Position numbers and translations under genes: made by a program. The notes under the pieces are model-generated. The model was not told where the DNA came from. It made no database searches and saw nothing but the letters and a program-made list of their open reading frames with translations. This document shows, in pieces, positions 24,372-34,041 of a stretch of 64,000 nt of DNA. The stretch is from an uncultured Lachnospiraceae bacterium (lineage in GTDB: Bacteria > Bacillota > Clostridia > Lachnospirales > Lachnospiraceae), in assembly GCA_947173495.1 (NCBI GenBank), contig CAMWFQ010000016.1, positions 1-64,000 of the forward strand, read 5' to 3'. The stretch's first letter is position 1. Each line of letters opens with the position of its first letter.

Positions 24372-25547
24372 ATGGAACATAATCTGATGAAAAGGGCTGT
24401 TGCCGGCAGTATCGGATTCACGTTAACAGCCATGGGACTTATTTTATACCTGTCCGCAGCAAGGACGATGGCATTTTCCGGGTCTGCCCGCAAGGAGACG
24501 CGAATCGACCCGGAAAAAATCCTGCAGGAGGAAATGCAGGGAGATTCAGAGGAATCTTTGCAGAAGAAAACACAGAGTGATCCGGAGACGGCCGGGTGGG
24601 AAGAAATACAGAATCGTCCGGAAAGCGCTTTGCAGGAAGAAATGCAGAGCAGTCCGGAAAGTGCAGCTTCCAATCTCACCTTTGTACAGGGAGAAGCGGA
24701 TACCAGCTATCTGCGTATTCCGCTGCCTCAGGGGTGCGAAACGGAAGATATTATAATAGAAAATTATTATATGGAACAGGAGCTCTGCATACTGATCCGG
24801 ACAGAAGAAGAGGATTTTTATGCAGAAAATGCCATATCAGGTAATCAGACAATGGTCAGGCAGGGCAGCTTTGAGCCGGAAGGGGATCAGGTGGAGCTCA
24901 GGCTGGAGCTGACAGGAATTTTTGAGTGCCGGACGATTCTGGAAGACCATGATCTGTATATCAGCTTTTTAAGCCCCAGGGAGATGTACGATAAGATCGT
25001 GGTGATCGATGCGGCATGCGGAGGGTTTAATACCGGATATGAGGAAGGAGACTTTCAGGAGAAAGAGATTAATCTCCAGATTGTAAAAAAATTAAAAGAA
25101 AAACTTGATGAAACGGACATTAAGGCATATTATACCAGGATGGATGATGTGAACCCGGAGGAGGAAGAGAGGGTAAGACTGGCCAATGAAACGCGGGCGG
25201 ATATGTATATCCGTGTTCAGGCAGGCGCCAGTGAGGACAGGTCTGTATATGGAACCAGCACGCTCTACAATGGGGATTATTTTATTCCGGGTTTTGGCAG
25301 TGTTGAGCTTGCAGATCTGCTGGAAAAAGAAGTGGTGACCAGTATTAAAGGGAAGGCTCTGGGGCTTTTTGAAGCTGAGAACTCGGAGTTTGCCATAAGG
25401 CATGTGACGGTTCCGGCAGCGGCGGTCAAGGTGGGATGCGCTACAAATAAACAGGAGGCCGGACTGCTTGGACGGGAGGAGTATCAGGAAAAAATTGCCG
25501 AAGGGATTTACAATGCGATTCAAAAGGCTTATGAGAATACAGACTGA
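24372..25547 (+). CDS. Amidase_3-fold protein with lost zinc ligands (probable pseudoenzyme)
   Basis: 391 residues. An N-terminal membrane anchor (SIGFTLTAMGLILYLSA) is followed by a charged linker with four imperfect 12-residue repeats (LQEEMQGDSEES-like, residues ~51-98), a beta-rich domain, and a C-terminal N-acetylmuramoyl-L-alanine amidase fold (~208-390). The usual DAGHGG motif is D213-A-A-C216-G-G, so the first zinc His is missing. The SIHAN-type motif reads RVQAG, without its His. The usual catalytic Glu near the end reads VKVGCATN. Only the KEINL Glu is kept. It may bind peptidoglycan or regulate a partner rather than cleave. Confidence 0.82.
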   Translation: MEHNLMKRAVAGSIGFTLTAMGLILYLSAARTMAFSGSARKETRIDPEKILQEEMQGDSEESLQKKTQSDPETAGWEEIQNRPESALQEEMQSSPESAASNLTFVQGEADTSYLRIPLPQGCETEDIIIENYYMEQELCILIRTEEEDFYAENAISGNQTMVRQGSFEPEGDQVELRLELTGIFECRTILEDHDLYISFLSPREMYDKIVVIDAACGGFNTGYEEGDFQEKEINLQIVKKLKEKLDETDIKAYYTRMDDVNPEEEERVRLANETRADMYIRVQAGASEDRSVYGTSTLYNGDYFIPGFGSVELADLLEKEVVTSIKGKALGLFEAENSEFAIRHVTVPAAAVKVGCATNKQEAGLLGREEYQEKIAEGIYNAIQKAYENTD

Positions 25548-25624
25548 CCGGGGAGACAAAAGAGAGAAAAACAGGCCCGGCCGGCTTATTACATACAGGA
25601 ACAGACGGGAAAGGACAGAGGCAG

Positions 25625-26254
25625 ATGCAGAAAATTATTATAGCCACAGGAAATGAAGGAAAAATGAAAGAGATCCGGGATATCCTTGCAGGTATGACAC
25701 TGAAAGGAGAAAGGGTGCCGGTTCTATCCATGAAAGAGGCGGGGATAGAGATCTCCGTGGAGGAAAACGGGCAGAGTTTTGAGGAAAATGCAATGATCAA
25801 AGCCAGAGCCGTTGCGGAACGGGATAAGGATGCGATTGTGCTTGCGGATGACTCAGGGCTTGAGGTGGACTATCTGAACAGGGAGCCGGGAATCTATACG
25901 GCCAGATATCTGGGGGAAAGCGCCACTCAGTATGAAAAAAATATGAGTCTGATCAACCGCCTGGAGGGAGTGCCCAGAGAAAAGCGCACAGCCAGATTTG
26001 TCTGCGCTGTGGCGGCTGTGTTTCCGGGCGGGAAGGAACTTTCTGTGGAAGAGACAGTGGAGGGATGGATCGGTTACGGGGAAAAAGGAGATAACGGCTT
26101 TGGCTATGATCCGATTTTTATGCTGCCGGATTCAGACAGAACCACGGCGGAACTCACAGAAGAGGAGAAAAACCGGATCAGCCACAGAGGAAAGGCTTTC
26201 CGTGCCATGAAGAACCAGATAGAATTCCTGATGAAGGATGTCTGTGAAGGGTAG
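25625..26254 (+). CDS. rdgB: XTP/dITP diphosphatase (Ham1/RdgB family)
   Basis: 209 residues. House-cleaning enzyme that hydrolyses XTP, ITP and dITP to the monophosphates. Motifs: IIIATGNEGKMKEI, EENGQSFEENAMIKARAVAE, VLADDSGLEVDYL, PGIYTARYLG, and NGFGYDPIF, then SHRGKAFRAM. Complete length. Start ATG 25625 follows AAAGGACAGAGGCAG. It forms a small cluster with the following phosphoesterase (24 bp gap). Confidence 0.97.
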   Translation: MQKIIIATGNEGKMKEIRDILAGMTLKGERVPVLSMKEAGIEISVEENGQSFEENAMIKARAVAERDKDAIVLADDSGLEVDYLNREPGIYTARYLGESATQYEKNMSLINRLEGVPREKRTARFVCAVAAVFPGGKELSVEETVEGWIGYGEKGDNGFGYDPIFMLPDSDRTTAELTEEEKNRISHRGKAFRAMKNQIEFLMKDVCEG

Positions 26255-26278
26255 AAGGAGATGGGGAGAAGCGCTTGT

Positions 26279-26758
26279 ATGAAAGTTTTGATCGTCAGTG
26301 ACACCCATCGCAAGAACGATAATTACATAAAGGTCCTGGAGAGAGTAAGCCCGGTGGATATGGTGATCCACTGCGGTGATATTGAGGGCAGTGAATATCT
26401 GATTGCAGAGAGCGCCGGGTGCCCGGTACAGATGGTGGTGGGGAACAATGATTATTTTTCAGATCTTCCGAGAGAAAAGGAATTTACAATAGGAAGATAC
26501 AAGGTCTGGCTGACCCATGGACATAATTATTATGTGTCTATGGGGAATGAAACGATCAAGAAGGAGGCCCGGGCAAGAGGGGTGGATATTGTCATGTATG
26601 GCCATACCCACAAGCCGGTGGTTGACAGGGAGGGAGATCTTACGGCAGTCAATCCGGGAAGCCTGACCTATCCCAGGCAGGAGGGAAGAAGGCCGAGTTA
26701 TATATTAATGGATCTGGACAGAAAGGGCGAGGCCCATTTTACCATTAATTTCCTTTAG
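26279..26758 (+). CDS. Metallophosphoesterase, YfcE/MJ0936 type
   Basis: 159 residues. Calcineurin-like phosphodiesterase with VLIVSDTHRKND, VIHCGDIEG, VVGNND, LTHGHNYYV and YGHTHKPV, which supply the two-metal site. Small proteins of this group hydrolyse phosphodiesters such as bis-pNPP in vitro; the natural substrate is unknown. Start ATG 26279, with GGGGAG 10 bp upstream, is preferred over an ATG at 26261 that would touch the GGAG of the upstream RBS. Often found next to rdgB, as here. Confidence 0.93.
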   Translation: MKVLIVSDTHRKNDNYIKVLERVSPVDMVIHCGDIEGSEYLIAESAGCPVQMVVGNNDYFSDLPREKEFTIGRYKVWLTHGHNYYVSMGNETIKKEARARGVDIVMYGHTHKPVVDREGDLTAVNPGSLTYPRQEGRRPSYILMDLDRKGEAHFTINFL

Positions 26759-26797
26759 AATATTTTGAAATTTTTTTGAAAAAAACAAAAAAAATAC

Positions 26798-26826
26798 TTG
26801 CGCAATCAGGAAATATCATGTATAGT
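26798..26826 (+). promoter_or_regulatory. Promoter of the S10 ribosomal protein superoperon
   Basis: TTGCGC (26798-26803), 17 bp spacer, TATAGT (26821-26826). A very A/T-rich stretch lies just upstream (26760-26797), like an UP element. It would start the ~320 nt leader ahead of rpsJ. Confidence 0.75.
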
Positions 26827-26829
26827 GTT

Positions 26830-27150
26830 AATTGCTGTGGCATGATAGCGATGAAGCGTGAGGTTGCTGCGCTGCCGAGAGGCGACGCAGGTTTTCCGTG
26901 GAGCGAATGTCAAGAGGACCGGCGGCATGCCGGGCCGAAGAACCTGACGGCAAGTCACTGTACAAAATAGGTCTGCCAGAGGCATTGCCTCACGGAAGCA
27001 GAAACACGGGCGTTAAGCGTGCTTACGCAAAGTGTGCGGAGAAATCTGCACATGATTTTGTGAAAAGGCAGGACACGCACGGCAGAGTGTACAGTCACCA
27101 CTTGTCGTACTTACATTTTTCAAAAGTGCGAAAAGGAGGCGGCTTTTTTT
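26830..27150 (+). promoter_or_regulatory. Long structured leader of rpsJ (candidate ribosomal protein leader)
   Basis: About 320 nt without a credible gene. It can fold into several stems: CAGGTT/AACCTG enclosing GGACCGGC-GGCAT-GCCGGGCC (about 26888-26955), GTGCGGA-GAAA-TCTGCAC near 27036-27053, and others. It ends at an AAAAGGAGGCGG RBS with a U-rich stretch before the ATG. Its position and size fit an autoregulatory leader of the S10 operon; the binding protein is not known for this clade. Confidence 0.6.
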
Positions 27151-27468
27151 ATGGCAAGTCAAGTAATGAGAATCACACTCAAGGCTTATGATCATCAGCT
27201 GGTTGATGCATCTGCCAAAAAGATTATCGAAACAGTTAAGAAGAACGGATCGCAGGTAAGCGGACCCGTACCCCTTCCTACCAAGAAGGAAGTTGTTACA
27301 ATTCTGAGAGCTGTTCACAAGTATAAGGATTCCAGAGAACAGTTTGAACAGAGGACGCACAAGAGACTGATCGATATCATCACTCCCACACCCAAGACGG
27401 TAGATGCTCTGCAGAGACTGGAGATGCCTGCCGGTGTGTACATTGATATCAAGATGAAGAACAAATAA
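27151..27468 (+). CDS. rpsJ: Ribosomal protein S10 (NusE)
   Basis: 105 residues, slightly longer than the usual 102. Small-subunit head protein that also serves as transcription antitermination factor NusE. Typical stretches: [38 protein letters not shown] and [20 protein letters not shown]. Start ATG 27151 follows AAAAGGAGGCGG with a T-run between. First gene of the superoperon behind the long leader. Confidence 0.98.
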   Translation: MASQVMRITLKAYDHQLVDASAKKIIETVKKNGSQVSGPVPLPTKKEVVTILRAVHKYKDSREQFEQRTHKRLIDIITPTPKTVDALQRLEMPAGVYIDIKMKNK

Positions 27469-27536
27469 TTGATATCGCCCCTTACACTAGAATGGCCCGA
27501 CAGGGGCCCGCTGTAGAAATGAATGGAGGTAAAGAA

Positions 27537-28220
27537 ATGAAAAAGGCTATATTAGCTACCAAAGTCGGAATGACTCAGATTTTTAATGAGGATGGTGTCC
27601 TGGTTCCCGTAACGGTACTTCTGGCAGGACCCTGCCAGGTGACACAGATTAAAACCGTTGAAAATGACGGTTACAGTGCCGTACAGGTTGGCTATGTTGA
27701 CAAGAAGGAAAGAATTGCCAACAGAGACAAGGGTGGAAAGAAGGAAATTGTCCACAGACATGGTGTTGGCAAGGCTCTGAAAGGCCACTTTGATAAGGCC
27801 GGAGTTTCCAGCAAGAGATATGTGAGAGAATTCAAATTTGATAACGCTGAAGAATATACGCTTGGAAGTGAAATCAAAGTTGATATGTTTGCAGCCGGAG
27901 ATAAGATTGATGCATCCGCCATTTCCAAAGGAAAAGGATTCCAGGGCGCTATCAAGAGACACGGACAGCACAGAGGTCCCATGACTCATGGTTCCAAGTT
28001 CCATCGTCATCAGGGTTCCAATGGTGCCTGTTCTTCACCGAGCCGTGTGTTCAAAGGAAAAGGAATGCCCGGCCATATGGGCTGTGTGAAGGTTACAGTG
28101 CAGAACCTTGAGGTGGTAAGAGTAGATGCCGAGAAGAATCTGCTTCTTGTGAAAGGTGCGGTACCGGGACCGAAGAAGGCGCTGGTCACCATTAAAGAAG
28201 CAGTGAAGTCTGTAGGCTGA
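27537..28220 (+). CDS. rplC: Ribosomal protein L3
   Basis: 227 residues. Early assembly protein of the 50S subunit reaching to the peptidyl transferase centre. Starts [16 protein letters not shown]; the conserved loop is [19 protein letters not shown], where a Gln is a known methylation site in some bacteria. Start ATG 27537 has GGAGG upstream; 15 extra upstream codons are not supported. rplD follows after 27 bp. Confidence 0.98.
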   Translation: MKKAILATKVGMTQIFNEDGVLVPVTVLLAGPCQVTQIKTVENDGYSAVQVGYVDKKERIANRDKGGKKEIVHRHGVGKALKGHFDKAGVSSKRYVREFKFDNAEEYTLGSEIKVDMFAAGDKIDASAISKGKGFQGAIKRHGQHRGPMTHGSKFHRHQGSNGACSSPSRVFKGKGMPGHMGCVKVTVQNLEVVRVDAEKNLLLVKGAVPGPKKALVTIKEAVKSVG

Positions 28221-28247
28221 GCTGATAGATGAAAGGAGGAACATTCA

Positions 28248-28868
28248 ATGGCAAACGTATCTGTTTTAAATATGGAAGGCAAAGAAGTAGGCACGATTGA
28301 GTTGAACGATGCGGTATTCGGTGTTCAGATCAATGAACACCTGGTGCATATGGCAGTTGTGCAGCATCTTGCAAATAAACGTCAGGGAACACAGAAGGCG
28401 AAGACGCGCTCCGAGGTTTCCGGCGGCGGCAGAAAGCCCTGGAGGCAGAAGGGAACCGGTCATGCAAGACAGGGTTCAACCAGAGCTCCTCAGTGGAAAG
28501 GCGGCGGAGTTGTATTTGCACCCGTACCCAGAGATTATTCATTCAAGTTAAACAAAAAAGAAAAGAGAGCGGCTCTGAAGTCAGTGCTCACAAGCAGGGT
28601 GGAGAGCGGCAAGCTGATCGTTCTGGATGAACTGAAACTTGACGAGATCAAGACAAAGAAGTTCAAAGCGGTTATGGATAATTTAAATGTCAGCAAGGCC
28701 CTTGTGGTTATGGCTGATAACGACCAGAAAGTGTTCATGTCGGCAAGAAATCTTCCCGGCATCAAGACATCACTGGCAGACGCAATCAATGTTTACGATA
28801 TCATGAAAGGCGATACACTGATCCTTACCAGGGATGCTGTGGCCAAGATCGAGGAGGTGTATGCATAA
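28248..28868 (+). CDS. rplD: Ribosomal protein L4
   Basis: 206 residues. Lines the peptide exit tunnel; in gamma-proteobacteria it also represses the S10 operon, but this has not been shown for clostridia. Recognisable by [20 protein letters not shown] and [16 protein letters not shown], the tunnel loop. Start ATG 28248 follows AAAGGAGGAACATTCA. Its stop overlaps the rplW start by one base (TAATG). Confidence 0.98.
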   Translation: MANVSVLNMEGKEVGTIELNDAVFGVQINEHLVHMAVVQHLANKRQGTQKAKTRSEVSGGGRKPWRQKGTGHARQGSTRAPQWKGGGVVFAPVPRDYSFKLNKKEKRAALKSVLTSRVESGKLIVLDELKLDEIKTKKFKAVMDNLNVSKALVVMADNDQKVFMSARNLPGIKTSLADAINVYDIMKGDTLILTRDAVAKIEEVYA

Positions 28869-29167
28869 TGGCAGCGATTTTATATTATGATGTGATCCTG
28901 AAGCCGGTCATCACAGAGAAGAGTATGGCGGGCATGGGTGAAAAGAAATATACCTTTCTGGTTCATCCCGAAGCCAATAAGACCATGATTAAGGAAGCCG
29001 TTGAAAAAATGTTTGAGGGAACGAAGGTTGCCAGAGTAAATACCATGAACATGGACGGCAAGAAAAAGAGACGCGGAATGAACGTGGGCAGAACAGCAAA
29101 GACCAAAAAGGCAATCGTCTGGCTGACTGAGGACAGCAAGGAGATCGAAATTTTTGCGGGTCTTTAA
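28868..29167 (+). CDS. rplW: Ribosomal protein L23
   Basis: 99 residues. Sits at the tunnel exit and docks trigger factor and SRP. Shows [16 protein letters not shown] and the later [20 protein letters not shown]. The start overlaps the rplD stop (TAATG), so it is translationally coupled. A 125 bp gap without a gene follows before rplB. Confidence 0.98.
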   Translation: MAAILYYDVILKPVITEKSMAGMGEKKYTFLVHPEANKTMIKEAVEKMFEGTKVARVNTMNMDGKKKRRGMNVGRTAKTKKAIVWLTEDSKEIEIFAGL

Positions 29168-29292
29168 TTCCGGCGGATAAGCTGTGAAGAGGCTGCATAA
29201 AGAAATACGGCAGCAAGGGCTGTGCTCGTGAGAACTATGCACATGTAAAGTGCGATATAAAACAATACGAAGACTTGAAAGGAGAATCAGTC

Positions 29293-30135
29293 ATGGGAAT
29301 CAAGACATATAACCCATATACACCTTCCAGAAGAAATATGACCAGTTCCGATCATGCGGAAATTACGAAGCAGACACCGGAAAAGTCTCTGGTGGTGTCC
29401 TTAAAGAAAAATTCCGGACGTAACAATCAGGGTAAGATTACAGTAAGACACCGCGGAGGCGGCGAAAAGAGAAAATACAGAATTGTGGATTTCAGGAGAA
29501 ATAAAGATGGAATCCCCGCAACAGTGATCGGAATCGAATATGATCCCAACAGATCCGCAAATATCGCTCTTATCTGCTATGCAGACGGAGAAAAGGCTTA
29601 TATCCTGGCTCCCGTTGGCCTGACGGACGGTATGAAGGTGATGAACGGACCTGAAGCGGAAGTGAGAATCGGAAACTGCCTGCCTCTGGCATCTATTCCT
29701 GTAGGTACTCAGGTGCACAATGTTGAATTATATCCCGGAAAGGGCGGCCAGCTGGTACGTTCTGCCGGAAACAGCGCACAGTTAATGGCAAAAGAAGGAA
29801 AATATGCAACCTTACGTCTTCCTTCAGGGGAGATGAGAATGGTTCCCATTGTATGCCGCGCAACAGTCGGCGTGGTCGGCAATGCGGATCATAACCTGGT
29901 TAAGATCGGTAAAGCCGGACGTAAGCGCCATATGGGCATCCGTCCCACAGTACGCGGTTCGGTTATGAACCCTAATGACCATCCTCACGGCGGTGGTGAA
30001 GGCAAGACCGGAATCGGACGTCCGGGTCCTTCTACACCCTGGGGCAAACCGGCTCTTGGACTTAAGACCCGCAAGAAGAAAAAAGCTTCTAATAAGCTGA
30101 TCGTAAGAAGAAGAGACGGCAAAGCCATCAAATAG
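29293..30135 (+). CDS. rplB: Ribosomal protein L2
   Basis: 280 residues. Large-subunit core protein needed for subunit joining. Conserved parts: [16 protein letters not shown], the central [20 protein letters not shown], and the C-terminal [20 protein letters not shown] with the functionally important His of the HPHGGGEG loop. Start ATG 29293 has AAAGGAGAATCAGTC; six upstream in-frame codons are not supported. Confidence 0.98.
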   Translation: MGIKTYNPYTPSRRNMTSSDHAEITKQTPEKSLVVSLKKNSGRNNQGKITVRHRGGGEKRKYRIVDFRRNKDGIPATVIGIEYDPNRSANIALICYADGEKAYILAPVGLTDGMKVMNGPEAEVRIGNCLPLASIPVGTQVHNVELYPGKGGQLVRSAGNSAQLMAKEGKYATLRLPSGEMRMVPIVCRATVGVVGNADHNLVKIGKAGRKRHMGIRPTVRGSVMNPNDHPHGGGEGKTGIGRPGPSTPWGKPALGLKTRKKKKASNKLIVRRRDGKAIK

Positions 30136-30154
30136 TTAAGGAGGAGAGAAGAAA

Positions 30155-30436
30155 ATGGCTAGATCATTAAAAAAAGGACCTTTTGCAGATGCAAGTCTGC
30201 TTAAAAAAGTAGATGCACTTAATGCGTCAGGACAAAAACAGGTAATCAAGACCTGGTCCCGTCGTTCTACAATCTTCCCTTCCTTTGTGGGACACACATT
30301 TGCAGTGCATGACGGAAGAAAACATGTGCCTGTATATGTGACGGAAGATATGGTTGGACATAAACTGGGCGAGTTTGTTGCAACCAGAACCTATAGAGGA
30401 CATGGCAAAGACGAAAAGAAATCTAAAGTAAGATAG
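30155..30436 (+). CDS. rpsS: Ribosomal protein S19
   Basis: 93 residues, complete. Head of the 30S subunit, contacting S13 and the A-site t[22 protein letters not shown] and [20 protein letters not shown] are diagnostic. AAGGAGGAGAGAAGAAA precedes ATG 30155. rplV follows after 11 bp. Confidence 0.98.
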   Translation: MARSLKKGPFADASLLKKVDALNASGQKQVIKTWSRRSTIFPSFVGHTFAVHDGRKHVPVYVTEDMVGHKLGEFVATRTYRGHGKDEKKSKVR

Positions 30437-30447
30437 GAGGTTTTATC

Positions 30448-30852
30448 ATGGCCAAAGGACATAGATCCCAAATTAAAAGAGAGAGAAATGCGCAGAAAGA
30501 TACAAGACCTTCAGCTAAGTTATCTTACGCAAGAGTGTCTGTTCAGAAAGCATGTTTCGTATTAGATGCCATTCGAGGCAAGGATGTGGAAACAGCGCTG
30601 GGTATATTGGCATATAATCCCAGATATGCTTCCGGCCTTATCAAAAAGCTGTTGGAGTCTGCCCGTGCAAATGCTGAATATTTGTACAGCCAGGATCCTG
30701 CAAAATATCCAAATCCGGAGAACCTTTATGTTGCAGAGTGCTATGCAAATAAAGGACCTACTATGAAGAGAATACGACCGAGGGCACAGGGCAGAGCTTA
30801 CAGGATCGAGAAGAGAATGAGCCATATCACCATCGTGCTGGATGAGAGATAA
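30448..30852 (+). CDS. rplV: Ribosomal protein L22
   Basis: 134 residues, with an N-terminal extension of ~15 residues ([18 protein letters not shown]) compared with the E. coli protein. Its beta-hairpin reaches into the exit tunnel (macrolide-binding region): [17 protein letters not shown]. Start ATG 30448 follows TAGGAGGTTTTATC. rpsC follows after 20 bp. Confidence 0.98.
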   Translation: MAKGHRSQIKRERNAQKDTRPSAKLSYARVSVQKACFVLDAIRGKDVETALGILAYNPRYASGLIKKLLESARANAEYLYSQDPAKYPNPENLYVAECYANKGPTMKRIRPRAQGRAYRIEKRMSHITIVLDER

Positions 30853-30872
30853 GGAAAGGAGAGGCAAAATAT

Positions 30873-31544
30873 ATGGGACAGAAAGTTAATCCTCACGGCT
30901 TAAGAGTCGGTATTATTAAGGATTGGGATTCTAAATGGTATGCAGATGCTGATTTTTCTGATTTTCTGATAGAGGATCATGAGATCAGAAAGTTCATCAA
31001 AAAGAAATTATACAGTGCCGGAGTATCCAGAATTGAGATCGAAAGAGCTTCCGACAGAGTAAAGGTTGTGATCTATACGGCAAAACCCGGTGTGGTGATC
31101 GGAAAAGGCGGAGCTGAGATCGAAGTGACCAAGAAGGAACTCTGCAAGCTGACAGGAAAGAAAGTACTGGTAGATATCAAGGAGATCAAGAGACCGGATA
31201 AGGATGCACAACTGGTTGCGGAGAACATTGCGCAGCAGCTTGAAAACCGTATTTCCTTCAGACGCGCCATGAAATCCTGCATGGGCAGAACCATGAAAGC
31301 AGGAGCTCTGGGTATCAAGACATCTGTTTCAGGACGTCTTGGTGGTGCAGATATGGCCCGTACCGAGTTTTATAGTGAGGGAACCATTCCTCTTCAGACA
31401 TTGCGTGCAGATATTGACTATGGCTTTGCCGAGGCGGACACCACTTATGGCAAAGTAGGCGTCAAGGTATGGATTTACAAGGGCGAGGTACTTCCTCCCA
31501 AGAAGAATGAAGAAAAGACAGTGCAGGAAGGGAGCGATAAATAA
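30873..31544 (+). CDS. rpsC: Ribosomal protein S3
   Basis: 223 residues. Forms the mRNA entry tunnel of the 30S subunit with S4 and S5. The KH domain has [14 protein letters not shown]; the C-terminal domain has RAMGRT-type [35 protein letters not shown] precedes ATG 30873. Its stop overlaps the rplP start (TAATG). Confidence 0.98.
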   Translation: MGQKVNPHGLRVGIIKDWDSKWYADADFSDFLIEDHEIRKFIKKKLYSAGVSRIEIERASDRVKVVIYTAKPGVVIGKGGAEIEVTKKELCKLTGKKVLVDIKEIKRPDKDAQLVAENIAQQLENRISFRRAMKSCMGRTMKAGALGIKTSVSGRLGGADMARTEFYSEGTIPLQTLRADIDYGFAEADTTYGKVGVKVWIYKGEVLPPKKNEEKTVQEGSDK

Positions 31545-31981
31545 TGTTAATGCCGAAAAGAGTGAAACGTCGTAAACAGTTCCGCGGCACAATGAAAGGA
31601 AAAGCAACCCGTGGCAACACAATCACTTACGGTGAGTACGGTATTGTTGCGTTAGAGCCTTGCTGGGTCAAGTCAAATCAGATCGAGGCTGCCCGTGTCG
31701 CCATGACCCGTTATGTAAAACGTGGCGGTAAAGTCTGGATTAAGATTTTCCCTGACAAGCCGGTAACAGCAAAACCCGCAGAGACACGTATGGGTTCCGG
31801 TAAAGGTACATTGGAATATTGGGTAGCAGTAGTAAAGCCCGGACGCGTTATGTTTGAAATCGCAGGAGTTCCCGAGGAAACAGCCAAAGAAGCTTTGCGC
31901 CTTGCAACTCATAAGCTTCCTTGCAAATGCAAGATTGTTTCTAAGGCAGACTTGGAAGGTGGTGCATCAAATGAAGACTAA
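31544..31981 (+). CDS. rplP: Ribosomal protein L16
   Basis: 145 residues. Positions A- and P-site tRNA near the peptidyl transferase centre. [19 protein letters not shown] and [19 protein letters not shown] are diagnostic. The start is coupled to the rpsC stop; the end overlaps rpmC by 11 bp. Confidence 0.98.
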   Translation: MLMPKRVKRRKQFRGTMKGKATRGNTITYGEYGIVALEPCWVKSNQIEAARVAMTRYVKRGGKVWIKIFPDKPVTAKPAETRMGSGKGTLEYWVAVVKPGRVMFEIAGVPEETAKEALRLATHKLPCKCKIVSKADLEGGASNED

Positions 31982-32174
31982 CAAGTATGTAGAGGAGTTA
32001 CAGGCAAAATCAGTTGCTGCGCTTTCAGAAGATTTAGTGGCAGCCAAAAAAGAGCTTTTCAATTTGAGATTCCAGAATGCAACAAATCAATTGAATAACA
32101 CCGCAAGAATCAAAGAGGTAAGGAAGAATATCGCAAGGATTCAGACTGTGATTACGCAGAAGAAGGAGTCCTGA
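31971..32174 (+). CDS. rpmC: Ribosomal protein L29
   Basis: 67 residues, normal for L29. Two-helix protein at the tunnel exit. [20 protein letters not shown] is the family core. The start (ATG 31971) is inside the rplP 3' end, with GGAAGGTGG upstream, so longer readings starting within rplP are rejected. Confidence 0.96.
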   Translation: MKTNKYVEELQAKSVAALSEDLVAAKKELFNLRFQNATNQLNNTARIKEVRKNIARIQTVITQKKES

Positions 32175-32223
32175 GAGGAGAATCCTGTGTTGCAGGAATG
32201 TCAAAGAAAGGAGATTAAGCATC

Positions 32224-32481
32224 GTGGAAGATAGAAATCTGAGAAAAACACGTATCGGTAAAGTTACCAGCGATAAAATGGATAAGACAATTGTTGTTGC
32301 AATTGAAGATCGTGTAGAGCATCCCCTTTACAAGAAGGTTGTAAAGAGCACCTACAAGCTGAAAGCGCATGATGAAAACAATGAGTGCCATATTGGTGAT
32401 ACCGTTAAAGTGATGGAAACAAGACCTTTATCCAGAGAAAAGAGATGGAGACTTGTTGAAATCGTTGAGCGCGCAAAATAA
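32224..32481 (+). CDS. rpsQ: Ribosomal protein S17
   Basis: 85 residues. Primary 16S rRNA binder. Core: [20 protein letters not shown] and [15 protein letters not shown], ending [12 protein letters not shown]. The start is GTG at 32224 with AAAGGAGATTAAGC upstream. Its stop codon lies inside the left arm of a palindromic element (32476-32544). Confidence 0.97.
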   Translation: MEDRNLRKTRIGKVTSDKMDKTIVVAIEDRVEHPLYKKVVKSTYKLKAHDENNECHIGDTVKVMETRPLSREKRWRLVEIVERAK

Positions 32482-32544
32482 TATCTGCTATGCAAGCGAA
32501 AGCATTGCTATGCAGGCAAAAGCATTATAATGCAGATATTATTT
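32476..32544. repeat. Palindromic element between rpsQ and rplN
   Basis: Perfect 13 bp inverted repeat (AAATAATATCTGC at 32476-32488 and its complement at 32532-32544). It encloses two near-identical 20 bp direct repeats, GCTATGCARGCRAAAGCATT. It covers the rpsQ stop and reaches to 40 bp before rplN, all inside the operon. Small MITE-like insertion or RNA stem; no coding potential. Confidence 0.85.
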
Positions 32545-32583
32545 GGTTCTGAGAAAGATAAGATAATTGGAAGGAGAATTGGC

Positions 32584-32952
32584 ATGATTCAACAGGAAAG
32601 CAGACTGAAAGTCGCTGACAATACGGGTGCAAAAGAAATCCTCTGCATCAGGGTTGTAGGTGGATCAACGAGAAGATATGCAAACATCGGCGATGTGATT
32701 ATTGCTACGGTTAAAGATGCAACGCCAGGCGGCGTTGTAAAAAAAGGCGATGTGGTTAAGGCCGTAGTAGTCCGCACTGTAAAGGGCGCACGCCGTAAAG
32801 ATGGTTCTTATATAAGATTTGATGAAAATGCTGCTGTTATCATTAAAGATGATAAAACTCCCAGGGGAACCCGTATTTTTGGACCGGTAGCAAGAGAGCT
32901 TCGTGAAAAACAGTTCATGAAAATTGTTTCTCTGGCTCCCGAAGTATTATAG
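32584..32952 (+). CDS. rplN: Ribosomal protein L14
   Basis: 122 residues, exact family length. Binds 23S rRNA at the subunit interface. [19 protein letters not shown] is the canonical start, so ATG 32584 (with GGAGAATTGGC) is chosen over an ATG 18 codons upstream. rplX follows after 12 bp. Confidence 0.98.
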   Translation: MIQQESRLKVADNTGAKEILCIRVVGGSTRRYANIGDVIIATVKDATPGGVVKKGDVVKAVVVRTVKGARRKDGSYIRFDENAAVIIKDDKTPRGTRIFGPVARELREKQFMKIVSLAPEVL

Positions 32953-32964
32953 GAGGTGCTTGGC

Positions 32965-33276
32965 ATGGCAACTTTAAAGATTAAGAAGGGTGACACCGTT
33001 AAAGTGATCGCCGGTAAGGATAAAGGAACAGAAGGAAAGGTGCTTTCTGTTGACCCCAAAAAGCATAAGGTGGTTGTCGAGGGTGTGGGCATGGTTACAA
33101 AGCATACAAAGCCTTCAGCAGCTAACCAGAATGGCGGAATTATTCAAAAAGAAGCTCCGATTGACTGGTCAAATGTAATGTATGTTCATAAAGGAAAAAC
33201 CACGAGAGTAGGTTTTAAATTTGAAAATGATAAGAAAGTACGTTATGCAAAGTCAACAGGAGAAGTGATTGACTAA
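32965..33276 (+). CDS. rplX: Ribosomal protein L24
   Basis: 103 residues. Assembly-initiating protein with a KOW motif: [20 protein letters not shown], followed by [20 protein letters not shown]. Start ATG 32965 follows AGGAGGTGCTTGGC; an upstream in-frame ATG is rejected. rplE follows after 23 bp. Confidence 0.98.
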   Translation: MATLKIKKGDTVKVIAGKDKGTEGKVLSVDPKKHKVVVEGVGMVTKHTKPSAANQNGGIIQKEAPIDWSNVMYVHKGKTTRVGFKFENDKKVRYAKSTGEVID

Positions 33277-33299
33277 TTCTGGGAAAGGAGAACTGGAGC

Positions 33300-33839
33300 G
33301 TGAGCAGACTTAAAACAATGTATAAAGACGAGATCATGGATGCCATGATCAAAAAGTTTGGATATAAAAACACAATGGAAGTTCCAAAGCTTGATAAAAT
33401 CGTTGTCAATATGGGTGTCGGCGAGGCAAAGGAAAATGCCAAGGTTTTGGAATCTGCTGTCAGGGATCTGGAAGTTATTACCGGACAGAAGGCAATCATT
33501 ACCAAGGCAAAGAAGTCTATTGCAAACTTCAAGATCAGGGAAGGAATGTCCATCGGATGTAAGGTTACCCTGCGGGGAGAAAAGATGTATGATTTCCTTG
33601 ATCGTCTGGTAAATCTTGCACTGCCCCGTGTACGTGACTTCAGAGGTGTAAACCCTAACTCATTCGACGGAAGAGGAAATTATTCGCTGGGTATCAAGGA
33701 ACAGCTTATTTTCCCCGAAATCGTTTATGATCAGGTGGATAAGGTAAGAGGAATGGATGTTATCGTTGTCACAACGGCAAAGACAGATGAAGAAGCACGT
33801 GAATTGTTAAGATTGTTCAATATGCCGTTTGCAAAATAA
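33300..33839 (+). CDS. rplE: Ribosomal protein L5
   Basis: 179 residues. 5S rRNA binding protein contacting the P-site t[22 protein letters not shown] and [19 protein letters not shown] are conserved. The start is GTG at 33300 with AAAGGAGAACTGGA upstream. Stop followed by AGAGGAGGTAA for rpsN. Confidence 0.98.
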   Translation: MSRLKTMYKDEIMDAMIKKFGYKNTMEVPKLDKIVVNMGVGEAKENAKVLESAVRDLEVITGQKAIITKAKKSIANFKIREGMSIGCKVTLRGEKMYDFLDRLVNLALPRVRDFRGVNPNSFDGRGNYSLGIKEQLIFPEIVYDQVDKVRGMDVIVVTTAKTDEEARELLRLFNMPFAK

Positions 33840-33853
33840 GAGGAGGTAAATTC

Positions 33854-34039
33854 ATGGCTAAAACATCAATGAAGATTAAACAGCAGCGTAAACCGAAATT
33901 CTCCACAAGAGCATATACGCGCTGCAGAGTTTGCGGTCGTCCCCATTCTGTTTTGAAAAAATACGGAATTTGCAGAATTTGCTTCCGTGAACTGGCTTAT
34001 AAGGGTCAGATTCCCGGCGTGAAGAAAGCCAGTTGGTAA
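33854..34039 (+). CDS. rpsN: Ribosomal protein S14, zinc-binding (type Z)
   Basis: 61 residues, the short zinc form. Cysteines: C-R-V-C near residue 24-27 and C-R-I-C near 40-43 form the ribbon. 30S head protein. AAGAGGAGGTAAATTC before ATG 33854. It is followed by a 216 bp gap filled with tandem repeats before rpsH, unusual for this operon. Confidence 0.98.
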   Translation: MAKTSMKIKQQRKPKFSTRAYTRCRVCGRPHSVLKKYGICRICFRELAYKGQIPGVKKASW

Positions 34040-34041
34040 TA

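Noticed and set aside
26830-27150. RNase P RNA, tmRNA or 6S RNA in the S10 leader
   Set aside because: Conserved cores of these RNAs were not found; the position directly ahead of rpsJ favours an operon leader.
26898-27191. Open frame in the S10 leader
   Set aside because: No RBS, overlaps the rpsJ start in another frame, and the region looks like structured RNA.
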